DNA from: Fervidobacterium gondwanense DSM 13020 | GTDB taxonomy: Bacteria > Thermotogota > Thermotogae > Thermotogales > Fervidobacteriaceae | DNA: 45,325 nt | NCBI RefSeq assembly: GCF_900143265.1 | Contig: NZ_FRDJ01000013.1 | Location: 1 to 45,325, forward strand | Direction of reading: 5' to 3' | In this document: positions 1 through 8,471 of the stretch, one piece after another | Layout of the letters: each line of letters starts with the position of its first letter | How positions within the stretch are numbered: position 1 is the first letter of the stretch | Made by a program: the position numbers and the translations under genes | The notes under the pieces: model-generated | Database searches by the model: none | What the model saw: the letters and a program-made list of their open reading frames with translations, nothing else | What the model was told of the DNA's origin: nothing

Positions 1-452
<452 letters not shown>

Positions 453-561
453 AACCCTTGTCAGGTTCAACCCAAGCTTATCTTTTTTCGGTGGCTGCTA
501 TTCGTATTTCAATGACCGGGCTTTCCCTTACCTTCTTCGTGTCGTCGCTCGGCGCTTTGTT

Positions 562-590
562 AATTTACCATAGTCCTTCAATTTTGTCAA
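562..590 (-). promoter_or_regulatory. rrn promoter P2 (proximal)
   Basis: On the minus strand TTGACA (590-585), a 17-nt spacer, then TAAATT (567-562) preceded by TGG, giving an extended -10. It lies ~110 bp before the 16S 5' end. The leader between 453 and 561 shows no clear boxA to me. Confidence 0.85.
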
Positions 591-631
591 GACCCGTACT
601 TTCTTCCGCTTGCTTTCCTCAAGCGTTTCTT

Positions 632-660
632 AATTTACCATATCCTCTTTGTTTTGTCAA
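632..660 (-). promoter_or_regulatory. rrn promoter P1 (distal)
   Basis: On the minus strand TTGACA (660-655), 17-nt spacer, TAAATT (637-632), again with TGG before the -10. It is a near copy of P2 placed exactly 70 bp upstream. Just downstream, around its start point, CGCTTG (608-613) can pair with CAAGCG to make a small hairpin. Confidence 0.85.
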
Positions 661-824
661 CTGTCTTTTTTGTCTTTCTTCTTTCTCGCTTCTTTCCTTC
701 CGCCTTCTGTCAGACGGCGAGATTCATTCTACACCATCTTTTGTTAACTGTAAAGCCTCATTCCGTAACGACTCCTTACCACTTTCTGTTACAAACAACC
801 ACAGCATGCCTATCTCTCAGGCGT
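661..824. other. Intergenic, purine/pyrimidine-biased tract upstream of rrn P1
   Basis: No gene seen. From about 661 to 710 the plus strand is almost only pyrimidine (minus strand almost only A and G), directly upstream of the P1 -35 element, where an UP element would lie. The rest up to the DUF429 promoter holds nothing I recognise. An open reading frame across 458-889 has no family signature, crosses the rRNA promoters and is rejected. Confidence 0.4.
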
Positions 825-851
825 TTGTGACACTCGAAAATATGCTAAAAT
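825..851 (+). promoter_or_regulatory. Promoter of the DUF429 gene
   Basis: TAAAAT (846-851) preceded by TGC makes an extended -10. TTGTGA at 825-830 is a possible -35 at a short 15-nt spacing. The start codon follows 25 nt later with a GGAGGTG ribosome site. Confidence 0.6.
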
Positions 852-875
852 TGATGTATGGAGGTGTGACAGATA

Positions 876-1550
876 ATGTACATTTTTAAGTACCTCAACG
901 TGCCAGAATATTATATGGGAATTGACCCTTCGTGGACTGGAAAGAACAAGAGTGCTGTTGTTGTACTTGTGCAACTGAAAGAATGTGATAAGTGTGGTCT
1001 TATAGATTATATATATACATCAAATGAAAGCGAAATCTTGGACTTTGTGTTGAGGTATCGTAATTCAGTATTAGGAATAGATGCTCCGTTGATTGTTAAG
1101 AATACTTCTGGTCACAGGCAAAATGAGCTCGAATTCTTGCAGAAATACAAGCTTCGAGTACCTTTATATCCTGTGAACGTAAGCAGATGGAATTCATTTT
1201 TTCCTACAAGCCTATACAATAGGCTGAAGAAGCACGAGTTTTCCTTCGAAAACTATAACGTATTCGAAATATATCCGCATGCAACGATCGCTGCCAAGTT
1301 CTTTGGGAAGTTATTCAGTTACAAGAGAGGGTCAAAGAGTGAGAGGGAAAAGAAATTAGACATACTTAAAAGAATTATTCTAAAATATGTCGAATTACCC
1401 GAGTTGCAATTTCAACAGCTAAAGGAATATGAAGATTTTCTCGATGCTGTTATATGTGCATACACCGTCTTTCTGCCAACGATAGAAGAGACTCTGGTCT
1501 TCGGAAGTACTTCAGAAGGGCTGTTGTTAGTTCCATGTCCTAAGTCCTGA
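876..1550 (+). CDS. DUF429 family protein (predicted RNase H-like nuclease)
   Basis: 224 residues. Family features visible are the N-terminal strand with GIDPSWTGKN (from about residue 15), the second acidic motif GIDAPL (about 68-73), EIYPHATI (about 131-138) and DAVICAY (about 189-195), which match the order of acidic motifs in DUF429, a family predicted to have an RNase H/resolvase-like fold. No substrate is known. The ATG at 876 is chosen because GGAGGTG (860-866) sits 9 nt before it; an internal ATG at residue 14 has no ribosome site. The gene leads a short plus-strand run: its stop is followed within 13 nt by the DUF123 gene, which is followed by photolyase, so the three may be co-transcribed. 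A nuclease role in nucleic acid metabolism is inference. Confidence 0.8.
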   Translation: MYIFKYLNVPEYYMGIDPSWTGKNKSAVVVLVQLKECDKCGLIDYIYTSNESEILDFVLRYRNSVLGIDAPLIVKNTSGHRQNELEFLQKYKLRVPLYPVNVSRWNSFFPTSLYNRLKKHEFSFENYNVFEIYPHATIAAKFFGKLFSYKRGSKSEREKKLDILKRIILKYVELPELQFQQLKEYEDFLDAVICAYTVFLPTIEETLVFGSTSEGLLLVPCPKS

Positions 1551-1562
1551 GGTGGTGATAAT

Positions 1563-1988
1563 ATCAAAGGGGCTTATATTTTGCTAATCAAAATCAAGAC
1601 GCAAACAGAATTGAAGATTTCAAAGAACTGTTGGGATCTAATGCCAGGTTTATATGCTTATGTTGGCTCAGCCATGAACAATATCGAAAAACGAATACTG
1701 AGACATCTGAGAAAGAACAAGAGAAAGCACTGGCATATAGACTACCTAACAGAGTTCGGAGAGGTAATCTGCGCTGTTATGTTTCCATCTGAAAACAGAA
1801 TAGAAGAAACGATTTCCAAGATGCTTTCAAAAAGATTTGAGCCAATCCCTGGTTTTGGTGCTTCTGATCTGGATGTAGACACTAACTTATTCTTGGTAGA
1901 TGATATAGAAGATTTCTTCGAGCCTGTTGATTTCTTGCCAATCATGGCGAAAGGAGTGAAAAATAGTGCCCATAGAGATCCACAGTGA
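1563..1988 (+). CDS. DUF123 family protein (GIY-YIG nuclease-like), apparent AUC start
   Basis: DUF123 proteins are short GIY-YIG-like domains, sometimes fused to endonuclease III. Family motifs are clear: GLYAYVGSAM, EKRILRHLR, then KHWHIDYL. The first canonical start in frame is TTG 1581, but the codons before it read KGAYILLIK, the conserved first strand of the family (usually M-K-G-x-Y-L-L). The codon in the place of Met is ATC (1563-1565), and GAGGTGGTGAT lies just upstream at normal distance. I therefore place the start at 1563 as a rare AUC start; the alternative is TTG 1581 with AAAGGGG as a weaker ribosome site and loss of a beta strand. Length (141 aa) is normal. The 3' end overlaps photolyase by 23 nt, suggesting translational coupling. 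Confidence 0.75.
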   Translation: MKGAYILLIKIKTQTELKISKNCWDLMPGLYAYVGSAMNNIEKRILRHLRKNKRKHWHIDYLTEFGEVICAVMFPSENRIEETISKMLSKRFEPIPGFGASDLDVDTNLFLVDDIEDFFEPVDFLPIMAKGVKNSAHRDPQ

Positions 1989-3270
1989 AAGATTTAGAAA
2001 ACTTAAAGAGGCAAATACTGTAAAGAAAAGACCTGTTATATACTGGATGCAAAGAGATCAAAGATTTGAAGATAACTGGGCTTTATTGTTCGCACAAAGA
2101 ATTGCAATTGAAAACGATGTTCCGCTGATTGTTTGCTTTAATATCGTTTCGTCGTTTCTTAACGCAACAATAAGACAGTATGACTTCATGCTTAAGGGAT
2201 TAAAAGAAACGCAAGATAGGCTACTTGAGTACAATATTCCATTAGTTTTCACATTTGGAGCTGCGACCGAAAGTTTGCTGACCTTCTTAGAATCGTTAAA
2301 GCCATCCTTTTTTGTAACTGATTTCAATCCGTTGAGGACGGTAAAAGAATGGAAAAAGAAAATAATAGAATCTATTGATGCCACGGTATACGAAGTTGAC
2401 GCTCACAATATCACACCTGCGTTTTGGATATCACAAAAGCAAGAATATGGTGCTTACACATTAAGACCTAAGATTCAAAAAGTACTGTCTAATTTTCTCC
2501 GTGAATTTCCAAAACCTCAGAAAATGCCTTATTCAAATCTCTCAGTCGTAGATTTTGACATGCTAAATGTAGAAAAAACAATCGAATTACTGAATGTAGA
2601 TAAGACCATCAAACCTCTTGAGAAACCTCTTCCTGGTGCTCAGATGGGTTTTGAAATAATGAATGAGTTTATAAAGGAAAGACTAAAATTTTATGCCAAT
2701 TTAAAAAACGATCCGACAGTAGATGGCACTTCGAATTTATCTCCCTATCTACATTTTGGGCAGATTTCTCCTCAGCGTGTTGCTCTTGAAGTCATTAAAC
2801 TTAAGGAGAAATACCCTGAATCTGCAGAAGCATTTTTGGAAGAACTTATAGTCAGGCGTGAACTTGCAGATAATTTTTGCCTTTACAACGAAAATTACGA
2901 TTCGCTCGAGGGATTTCCAGATTGGGCAAGAAAGTCTTTGGAAAAGCATGTGCAGGATAAAAGAGAGTATGTTTATACCCTGGAAGATCTCGAAAACGCG
3001 GAAACCCACGATTCGCTGTGGAACGCTGCGCAGTTGCAGCTTTTAAAGACAGGGTACATGCACGGTTATATGCGCATGTATTGGGCAAAGAAAATTTTGG
3101 AGTGGACAACCACTCCTGCCGAAGCTTTGAAATACGCAATTTACCTAAACGATAAGTACGAACTTGATGGCAGAGACCCTAACGGATACGCCGGTATAGC
3201 TTGGGCAATCGGTGGCGTGCACATAGACCTTGGAAAGAAAGAACAATCTTCGGAATGGTTCAATATATGA
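1966..3270 (+). CDS. phr: Class II CPD photolyase, C-terminus frameshifted
   Basis: Class II deoxyribodipyrimidine photolyase, a light-dependent flavoenzyme that splits cyclobutane pyrimidine dimers. The N-terminal photolyase fold ([17 protein letters not shown], about residues 24-40), TDFNPLR, the FAD-binding core ([35 protein letters not shown]) and [20 protein letters not shown] near the end are all present. After that His the frame breaks: the last 15 residues are not family-like, while the missing family C-terminus is encoded in another frame up to 3335 (separate entry). A missing G between 3222 and 3223 explains it. Start is GTG 1966 with AAAGGAGTG upstream. Whether the protein still works is unknown; a sequencing error is also possible. 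Confidence 0.9.
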   Translation: MPIEIHSERFRKLKEANTVKKRPVIYWMQRDQRFEDNWALLFAQRIAIENDVPLIVCFNIVSSFLNATIRQYDFMLKGLKETQDRLLEYNIPLVFTFGAATESLLTFLESLKPSFFVTDFNPLRTVKEWKKKIIESIDATVYEVDAHNITPAFWISQKQEYGAYTLRPKIQKVLSNFLREFPKPQKMPYSNLSVVDFDMLNVEKTIELLNVDKTIKPLEKPLPGAQMGFEIMNEFIKERLKFYANLKNDPTVDGTSNLSPYLHFGQISPQRVALEVIKLKEKYPESAEAFLEELIVRRELADNFCLYNENYDSLEGFPDWARKSLEKHVQDKREYVYTLEDLENAETHDSLWNAAQLQLLKTGYMHGYMRMYWAKKILEWTTTPAEALKYAIYLNDKYELDGRDPNGYAGIAWAIGGVHIDLGKKEQSSEWFNI

Positions 3271-3335
3271 GTTTTGAAGGATGTAAAAGAAAATTCGATG
3301 TTGAAAAATATATAGAAAGGTGGTATAATGAGTAA
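3223..3335 (+). pseudogene. Displaced C-terminal codons of the photolyase
   Basis: Reading AGA CCT TGG from 3226 gives [16 protein letters not shown], then [20 protein letters not shown] and a TAA at 3333-3335. This is the standard end of class II photolyases (family pattern H-D-R-P-W-x-E-R-x-I-F-G-x-x-x-Y-M, then G-C-x-R-K-F-D). It is +1 relative to the upstream frame, so restoring one base after the GTG CAC codons (3217-3222) rejoins the gene. Confidence 0.85.
3301..3329 (+). promoter_or_regulatory. Promoter of msrB-msrA
   Basis: TTGAAA (3301-3306), 17-nt spacer, TATAAT (3324-3329) with TGG before it. It lies inside the displaced photolyase C-terminal codons, 40 bp before the msr start. 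A small inverted repeat TTATAC-ATT-GTATAA follows at 3340-3354. Confidence 0.7.
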
Positions 3336-3368
3336 AAAATTATACATTGTATAAGAGCAGGTGAGTTT

Positions 3369-4229
3369 ATGAAAAAACGCATTGAGAATCATAATTTGAG
3401 CGAGTTTGAACGTTTTGTACTGTTTCAGAAAGGTACCGAACCACCTTTTACTGGTGAATATGAAAACCATTTCGAAAAAGGTATCTACGTTTGTAAGAAC
3501 TGTGGGATACCTCTTTACAATTCATCTGACAAATTTCATTCAGGATGTGGATGGCCAGCATTTGATGACGAAATCCCTGGTGCTGTTTTCAGGCAACCTG
3601 ACAGGGATGGTAGACGCACTGAAATAGTCTGTGCATATTGCGGGGCTCATTTAGGCCATGTTTTTCTAAATGAAGGATTCACATTGAAGAACGTGAGGCA
3701 CTGTGTTAATTCCGTCTCGTTGAAGTTCATTCCGGAAGGTCAAAAGCCACCGATAGATAGGATGTTCTTTGCTGGTGGTTGTTTCTGGGGTGTCGAACAT
3801 CTTTTCAAACAACTTGAAGGAGTAGTTGATACACGTGTTGGGTACATGGGAGGACATCGTCCAAATCCCACATACGAGATGGTTTGCACAGGTGTTACTG
3901 GGCACTACGAAACAGTCGAGGTTATATTCAATCCTTCAAAGATATCCGAAGAAGAGCTCGTAAGATACTTTTTCGAAATTCATGATTTCACTCAGGAAAA
4001 CGGTCAAGGACCTGATATCGGAGAACAGTACAGGAGTGTCATATTCTACACAAATGATAGGCAAAAATCCATTTCGGAGAAGATTATAGAAGAGCTGAGG
4101 AAAAGATATCGCGTGACAACGAAATTAAAAAAAGCCTCAACCTTTTGGCTTGCGGAAGATTATCATCAGGATTACTATGAGAAAACGGGGAAAGCGCCTT
4201 ATTGTCATTACAGAAGGAATGTGTTCTAA
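3369..4229 (+). CDS. msrBA: Bifunctional methionine sulfoxide reductase, MsrB-MsrA fusion
   Basis: 286 residues with two catalytic domains that repair oxidised methionine: MsrB (R-sulfoxide) at about 8-122 and MsrA (S-sulfoxide) at about 131-286. In MsrB the zinc cysteines are C42/C45 and C88/C91, and the catalytic Cys is C112 in RHCVNS. MsrA begins with FFAGGCFWG, catalytic C138, followed by GYMGGHRPNPTYEMVC, GHYETVEV and the C-terminal QDYYEK region. The order B-then-A is the reverse of the better-known A-B fusions. There is no signal peptide, so it should be cytoplasmic. ATG 3369 is preceded by AGGTGA. The gene has its own consensus promoter, and its 3' end overlaps the convergent sir2 gene by 4 nt with no visible terminator. 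Confidence 0.95.
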   Translation: MKKRIENHNLSEFERFVLFQKGTEPPFTGEYENHFEKGIYVCKNCGIPLYNSSDKFHSGCGWPAFDDEIPGAVFRQPDRDGRRTEIVCAYCGAHLGHVFLNEGFTLKNVRHCVNSVSLKFIPEGQKPPIDRMFFAGGCFWGVEHLFKQLEGVVDTRVGYMGGHRPNPTYEMVCTGVTGHYETVEVIFNPSKISEEELVRYFFEIHDFTQENGQGPDIGEQYRSVIFYTNDRQKSISEKIIEELRKRYRVTTKLKKASTFWLAEDYHQDYYEKTGKAPYCHYRRNVF

Positions 4230-4984
4230 GAAAGGTATAAGTTTAGTTTTTGAGATAAGTTCTCGGCAAATTCTATGAGGTCAACGTCGAATTTCAAATA
4301 AGCATACCTGTCGAGCGGAGTATCGCCTTTTGTTATTATTACCAGCTTTGCTCCATTCCTGAGTGCGTACAATGGCAATTGAGCTGCGGGATACACAACG
4401 AGTGATGTTCCTATGGCTAAAAAGACATCACTCTTGATTGCCCAATTTTGCGCTTTAGTGAACTCATTAAGAGGAAGCATCTCGCCAAAGAATACTATGT
4501 CTGGTTTTGTTAAACCACCACAAGAACACCTAAAATTGTTCGATAGCAAAAACTCTCTTTGAGCAAAGTCCAGAATTTCATACCTTCTACTGCACCTGAG
4601 ACAATTCCAAATTCTGACACTCCCATGAATTTCAGCGACGTTTCTGTTTCCAGCCTTCGTGTGCAGACCATCAATATTCTGAGTTATGACACCTTTTAAT
4701 TTACCTAACTTTTCGAGCTCTGCTAACAGCAGGTGCATCAAGTTTGGTTTAACTTCCAACATACTAAGCAAACCTTCCCTGGCAAATGCATAAAACCTAT
4801 CAGGATTCCTGTTGAATTCATCTATATCAAATATGTCCTGACCGTATTTGGTATACAAACCATTGGGGCTTCGAAAATCAGGAACCCCACTTGGGACGCT
4901 GACGCCTGCCCCTGTCAAAACAACGATATTTGACGACTTATTAATCAGCTCGACAATGTGATTTATGAGTTTTTCTTCCATCAT
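4226..4984 (-). CDS. cobB: Sir2-family NAD-dependent protein deacylase
   Basis: 252 residues, typical of bacterial sirtuins that remove acyl groups from lysines using NAD and release nicotinamide and O-acyl-ADP-ribose. Visible are the Rossmann GAGVS (25-29), PDFRSPNGLY (35-44), TQNIDGLH (101-108), catalytic His120 in EIHGS, zinc cysteines C128, C131, C153 and C155, and the NAD-binding GTSLVVYPA. All key residues are present, so it should be active. The start ATG (or the next one) follows AGGTGG. It sits 19 nt behind fliI, so it is probably the last gene of the fliH-fliI transcript. An acetate kinase operon lies just upstream on the same strand, a suggestive but unproven link to acetyl-phosphate-dependent protein acetylation. 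Confidence 0.95.
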   Translation of the reverse strand: MMEEKLINHIVELINKSSNIVVLTGAGVSVPSGVPDFRSPNGLYTKYGQDIFDIDEFNRNPDRFYAFAREGLLSMLEVKPNLMHLLLAELEKLGKLKGVITQNIDGLHTKAGNRNVAEIHGSVRIWNCLRCSRRYEILDFAQREFLLSNNFRCSCGGLTKPDIVFFGEMLPLNEFTKAQNWAIKSDVFLAIGTSLVVYPAAQLPLYALRNGAKLVIITKGDTPLDRYAYLKFDVDLIEFAENLSQKLNLYLS

Positions 4985-5003
4985 GTAGCCACCTGTTTCT
5001 TTT

Positions 5004-6335
5004 CTAAACTTTTCGTGCTATTGAAAGCAGATACTCTACAGTATCTGTAAAACTCATTCTTTCCTTAATACCTTGCCTAAGAAATTTGTTTATTTCATCT
5101 ATAAGCTCTATAGATTTATCAATCTTTGGATTTGTTCCCTTCTTGTATGCGCCAACGTCGATCAAATCCTTTGCATCGTTATATGTTGCCATGATGTCTC
5201 TTATCAACCTTGCAGCCTGAATGTGCTCAGGTTTAGTTACGTCCACCATCAACCTACTTATACTCATCAAGACATCAACTGCTGGGTAATGATTTGATTC
5301 AGCTAACCTTCTTGAAAGTATTATGTGCCCATCAACGATACCACGCACAGTATCTGAAATTGGTTCGTTAAAATCGTCCGCTTCTACAAGAACGGTATAT
5401 ATGCCCGTTATACTACCTTTGTCAGAGTTTCCCGCCCTTTCAAGAATCTTAGGTAATTGTGCGAAAACGCTTGGTGGGTAGCCTCTCGTTGTAGGAGGCT
5501 CACCAATAGCAAGTCCAACTTCCCTTTGAGCCATCGCCCAGCGTGTTAACGAATCAACCATTAGCATAACAGCATAGCCGTTATCCCTAAAATACTCAGC
5601 AACAGTTGTTGCCGTAAGAAGTGCTTTTATTCTAAGCAGTGCCGGTTGGTCAGATGTAGAAACGATAACGATTGATCTCTTCAAACCTTCTTCGCCGAGG
5701 TCCTTTTCTATGAATTCTCTAACTTCTCTACCACGCTCACCTATGAGGGCAATTACGTTTATGTCAGCTGCTGTATTTCTTGCAATCATACCGAGTAGAG
5801 TACTTTTTCCAACTCCACTACCGGCAAATATACCTATTCTCTGACCTTTACCGAGAGTTATAAACCCATCGATAGCTCTTACACCAACCGGTAATGGTTC
5901 AAGTATTCTCTTACGCACCAACGGGTTAGGGGCTTCGCTTATAATTGGTCTGTATTCTCTCAAAAACAAGCTTTTCCCATCTATCGGTCTTCCGAGTGCA
6001 TCTACCACCCTGCCCCTCAGATCTTCACCGACTGGTACACTAACTGATTTGTTAGTTTTAATTACCTCGCAACCCTTTTTCAACCCGGTGATATCCTCAA
6101 GTGGCATTAAAACGGTGAGATCCTCTTTGAAACCAACAACTTCAGCCAAAGCCTTTTTATTTCCAACGATTATTTTGCACAGCTCGCCATAAGCAGCATC
6201 CGGTCCCTTTGACTCTATGGTCAGACCTATTATCTTCTGGACTTCCCCAATGTATTCGTAAGGATTTATGTTATTAACTTTTTCTAAAAATATCTCCATC
6301 ACTTTGGGAAAGTTACACTTTTCAATGTTCCCCAT
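5004..6335 (-). CDS. fliI: Flagellum-specific ATPase FliI
   Basis: 443 residues. FliI is the soluble F1-beta-like ATPase of the flagellar type III export apparatus; it forms a ring with its regulator FliH and feeds subunits to the export gate. Walker A GSGVGKST lies at about residues 172-179, GERGREVREF and the Walker B segment (AVMLMVDSLTRWA) follow, and REVGLAIGEPPTTRGYPPSVF is highly diagnostic of FliI/type III ATPases. Start chosen at ATG 6335, 9 nt after GGGAG; a TTG three codons earlier is too close to that site. fliH is immediately upstream with a 42-nt gap. The remaining flagellar genes are not in this window. Confidence 0.97.
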   Translation of the reverse strand: MGNIEKCNFPKVMEIFLEKVNNINPYEYIGEVQKIIGLTIESKGPDAAYGELCKIIVGNKKALAEVVGFKEDLTVLMPLEDITGLKKGCEVIKTNKSVSVPVGEDLRGRVVDALGRPIDGKSLFLREYRPIISEAPNPLVRKRILEPLPVGVRAIDGFITLGKGQRIGIFAGSGVGKSTLLGMIARNTAADINVIALIGERGREVREFIEKDLGEEGLKRSIVIVSTSDQPALLRIKALLTATTVAEYFRDNGYAVMLMVDSLTRWAMAQREVGLAIGEPPTTRGYPPSVFAQLPKILERAGNSDKGSITGIYTVLVEADDFNEPISDTVRGIVDGHIILSRRLAESNHYPAVDVLMSISRLMVDVTKPEHIQAARLIRDIMATYNDAKDLIDVGAYKKGTNPKIDKSIELIDEINKFLRQGIKERMSFTDTVEYLLSIARKV

Positions 6336-6377
6336 TCTGAACAACTCCCATCGAGATTAAAAGTCTTACGAAAGACT

Positions 6378-7094
6378 CTAGCCATTTATGTTGAAAATCT
6401 CTTCGAATATCTCATCGAGCAAAGCAAACTGGAATTTAAGAGTTGCGTCTATGGTTCCAAGGTCTGTCTCTGCAATAATTCCGTACTCGACATTTTCGTT
6501 CAAGACAACTTCGTATCCTTTTTCTTTAATAAAGTTCAAAGTTTCATCATCTAACAATTTAGCATCAGCTGGGTTTATATGAATTTTCACCTTTGTAGAA
6601 CCTGCAAGGTGAGCCAATACCTTTTCGAGTTTCCGCTTTGTAACTTCGGGATCTACCTGTTTCTCCAAGAACTTTTCAACCAACACAGAACTTATCGCGG
6701 TTAACTTCTCACAGTATTGGGCAAATGCATCTGAAAGACTTTTTTCAAAGGTATCGACAATTCTCACTATCTGTTTCCTTAAATTCTCTATTTCAATTTC
6801 TTTTTGCTTCTCTAATTGCTCTATTAGTTCCTTAGATCTTTGATTAGCCTCCTCAACTATCCTGTTATACTCCTCCTGAGCCTGCAAGATTATTGATTGT
6901 GCTTGTTGCTGAGCCTCTTCAACAATCTTTTCTGCTTCTCTATTTGCATTCGCAACCATTTGGACGATTTCTTCCTCTGAAAGCGATTTCTTTTGTTCTT
7001 GAAGAATATCTTTGTTCTTATCAGCTTCAAGTTTTCTTTTCTCTTCCATCCTCAAAGGGGAATCCAGATAAACATAACGTTTCTTTATTATCAA
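6378..7094 (-). CDS. fliH: Flagellar assembly protein FliH
   Basis: About 238 residues. FliH is the elongated dimeric regulator of FliI; it belongs to the FliH/YscL and V-type E-subunit-like stator family. The sequence shows a long charged Ala/Glu/Gln heptad-rich coiled coil (about residues 30-125, with repeated EEA, QQAQ and EEANQRSKEL stretches) and a C-terminal globular domain with the family-like ending KIHINPADAKLLDD ... GIIAETDLGTIDATLKFQ. Position directly before fliI supports the call. The start is taken as TTG 7094 because AGAAGGAGTGAT precedes it; earlier codons of the frame run through a hairpin with no ribosome site. Confidence 0.93.
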   Translation of the reverse strand: MIIKKRYVYLDSPLRMEEKRKLEADKNKDILQEQKKSLSEEEIVQMVANANREAEKIVEEAQQQAQSIILQAQEEYNRIVEEANQRSKELIEQLEKQKEIEIENLRKQIVRIVDTFEKSLSDAFAQYCEKLTAISSVLVEKFLEKQVDPEVTKRKLEKVLAHLAGSTKVKIHINPADAKLLDDETLNFIKEKGYEVVLNENVEYGIIAETDLGTIDATLKFQFALLDEIFEEIFNING

Positions 7095-7116
7095 TAGTAT
7101 CACTCCTTCTAAAAGA

Positions 7117-7141
7117 ATGTTGGGCACATGGTGCCCAACAT
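7117..7141 (-). terminator. Terminator-like hairpin between ackA and fliH
   Basis: Perfect 11-bp stem (7117-7127 with 7131-7141; arm ATGTTGGGCAC) with a 3-nt loop. On the minus strand it is followed by TTCTTTT and then directly by the fliH ribosome site. It lies 50 nt after the ackA stop, and also between a consensus promoter (7166-7195) and fliH, so it could end ackA, attenuate fliHI, or both. Confidence 0.75.
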
Positions 7142-7165
7142 ACAAAACATCAATTTGCCAATTCT

Positions 7166-7195
7166 ATTATACAACATTTTATAAGCAGATATCAA
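7166..7195 (-). promoter_or_regulatory. Promoter for fliH-fliI
   Basis: On the minus strand TTGATA (7195-7190), 18-nt spacer, perfect TATAAT (7171-7166). The -35 overlaps the ackA stop codon. The predicted transcript starts ahead of the 7117-7141 hairpin. Confidence 0.65.
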
Positions 7196-8412
7196 TATTC
7201 AAGCTGTTTTAATCCTTTTTCAATTATCTCTTTTGTATCCCTTGCTATCATCAGTTCTTCGTTGGTTGGTACAAGGAGTACCTTAACTTTTGAATCCGGG
7301 GTTGTTATTATCCTTTCCTCACCCTTTATGTTGTTCTTTTCGTCGTCTATTTTTATTCCAAGGAAACTTAGGTAGTTTTCACATATTTCTTTTCTGGTAA
7401 TCGGGGAATTTTCTCCAACGCCTGCTGTAAATGCTATTGCGTCAACACCGTTCATTGCTGCGATGTATGCACCGATGTACTTTGCAATTCTGTATTCGTA
7501 AATATCAAGAGCGAGTCTGCAAACTGGGTCTCCTTCGAGTGCCTTGTCTTCTATATCCCTCATGTCTGAACTGAAACCATCTGTTAGCCCAAGTACACCA
7601 CTCTTTTTGTTGAGTATTGTGTAAACCTCTTCTGCTGTGAGTCCCTCTTTTTCCATTAAGAAGGTCACGATTGATGGATCGATATCTCCAGACCTTGTAC
7701 CCATGACAAGTCCTTCAAGAGGGGTGAACCCCATCGATGTATCTATACTGTGACCGTTTAGTACTGCAGCTACGGAAGCACCATTTCCAAGGTGAACTGT
7801 GATTATCTTTGATTTGTGATAATCGAGCCCAAGTATTTCTGCTGTCCTCTTTGAAACGTACCTGTGGCTCGTTCCGTGGAAGCCATATCTTCTTATCTTG
7901 TATTTCTTGTAGTATTCATAAGGTATTGCGTAAAGGTATGCTTTTGCTGGCATTTTTGAATGGAAAGCTGTGTCAAACACTGCAACGTTTGGAACGCCTG
8001 GCAACAACTTCATCATCGCTTTTATACCCATTATGTTTGGTGGGTTGTGAAGTGGTGCAAGGTAGGAATACTCCTCGAGAGCTCTCATAACTTCGTCGTC
8101 TATTAGAACAGAACCGGAAAATTTCTCGCCACCGTGTACCACCCTGTGACCAACGGCATCGATTTCCGAAAGATCCTTAACACCGCCGACCTTTTCGTCT
8201 ACAACCAATTCCAGAACGTATTTCAGTGCATCTTCATGGTCTTTCATGGGTTTTTCCACAACTGTTTTTTGATCATCTTTCTTGTGTACTATTCTACTTC
8301 CTGGTATTCCTATTCTTTCCGCAAGCCCTTTACAAAGCACTTGCTCTGTTTCCATATCAAGGAACTGGTACTTAATAGATGAGCTACCGCAGTTCACTAC
8401 GAGTACTCGCAC
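7192..8412 (-). CDS. ackA: Acetate kinase
   Basis: 406 residues, full length for AckA, which interconverts acetyl phosphate plus ADP and acetate plus ATP; in a fermenter it makes ATP while excreting acetate. Visible motifs: N-terminal [14 protein letters not shown] with the conserved Asn and Ser; [49 protein letters not shown] and RSGDIDP; and FTAGVGENS near the C-terminus. All are characteristic of the ASKHA-fold acetokinase family. Start is GTG 8412 with GAGGAGGGG at good distance. It lies 59 nt behind fba with no terminator between, so the two glycolytic/fermentative genes probably share the fba promoter. A phosphotransacetylase gene is not in the window. Confidence 0.97.
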   Translation of the reverse strand: MRVLVVNCGSSSIKYQFLDMETEQVLCKGLAERIGIPGSRIVHKKDDQKTVVEKPMKDHEDALKYVLELVVDEKVGGVKDLSEIDAVGHRVVHGGEKFSGSVLIDDEVMRALEEYSYLAPLHNPPNIMGIKAMMKLLPGVPNVAVFDTAFHSKMPAKAYLYAIPYEYYKKYKIRRYGFHGTSHRYVSKRTAEILGLDYHKSKIITVHLGNGASVAAVLNGHSIDTSMGFTPLEGLVMGTRSGDIDPSIVTFLMEKEGLTAEEVYTILNKKSGVLGLTDGFSSDMRDIEDKALEGDPVCRLALDIYEYRIAKYIGAYIAAMNGVDAIAFTAGVGENSPITRKEICENYLSFLGIKIDDEKNNIKGEERIITTPDSKVKVLLVPTNEELMIARDTKEIIEKGLKQLEY

Positions 8413-8471
8413 TGATACCCCTCCTCTTAATGTCGTAAGAATTGCCTACTATGCGGCTTATACCTGCTGAA

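Noticed and set aside
458-889. 143-codon open frame between 16S and the DUF429 gene
   Set aside because: It spans both rrn promoters and a purine/pyrimidine tract, has no ribosome site, and its product is a Ser/Phe/Leu-rich artefact.
3318-3354. Nine-codon frame (MSKKLYIV) with AGGTGG before it, possible leader peptide
   Set aside because: It coincides with the -10 of the msr promoter and would lie before the transcript start; no regulatory amino-acid pattern.
3340-3354. TTATAC-ATT-GTATAA inverted repeat as an operator
   Set aside because: Only 6-bp A+T-rich arms, expected by chance at this base composition; noted in the promoter entry only.
5073-5297. Plus-strand frame inside fliI
   Set aside because: Shadow of the fliI coding strand, no ribosome site or family pattern.
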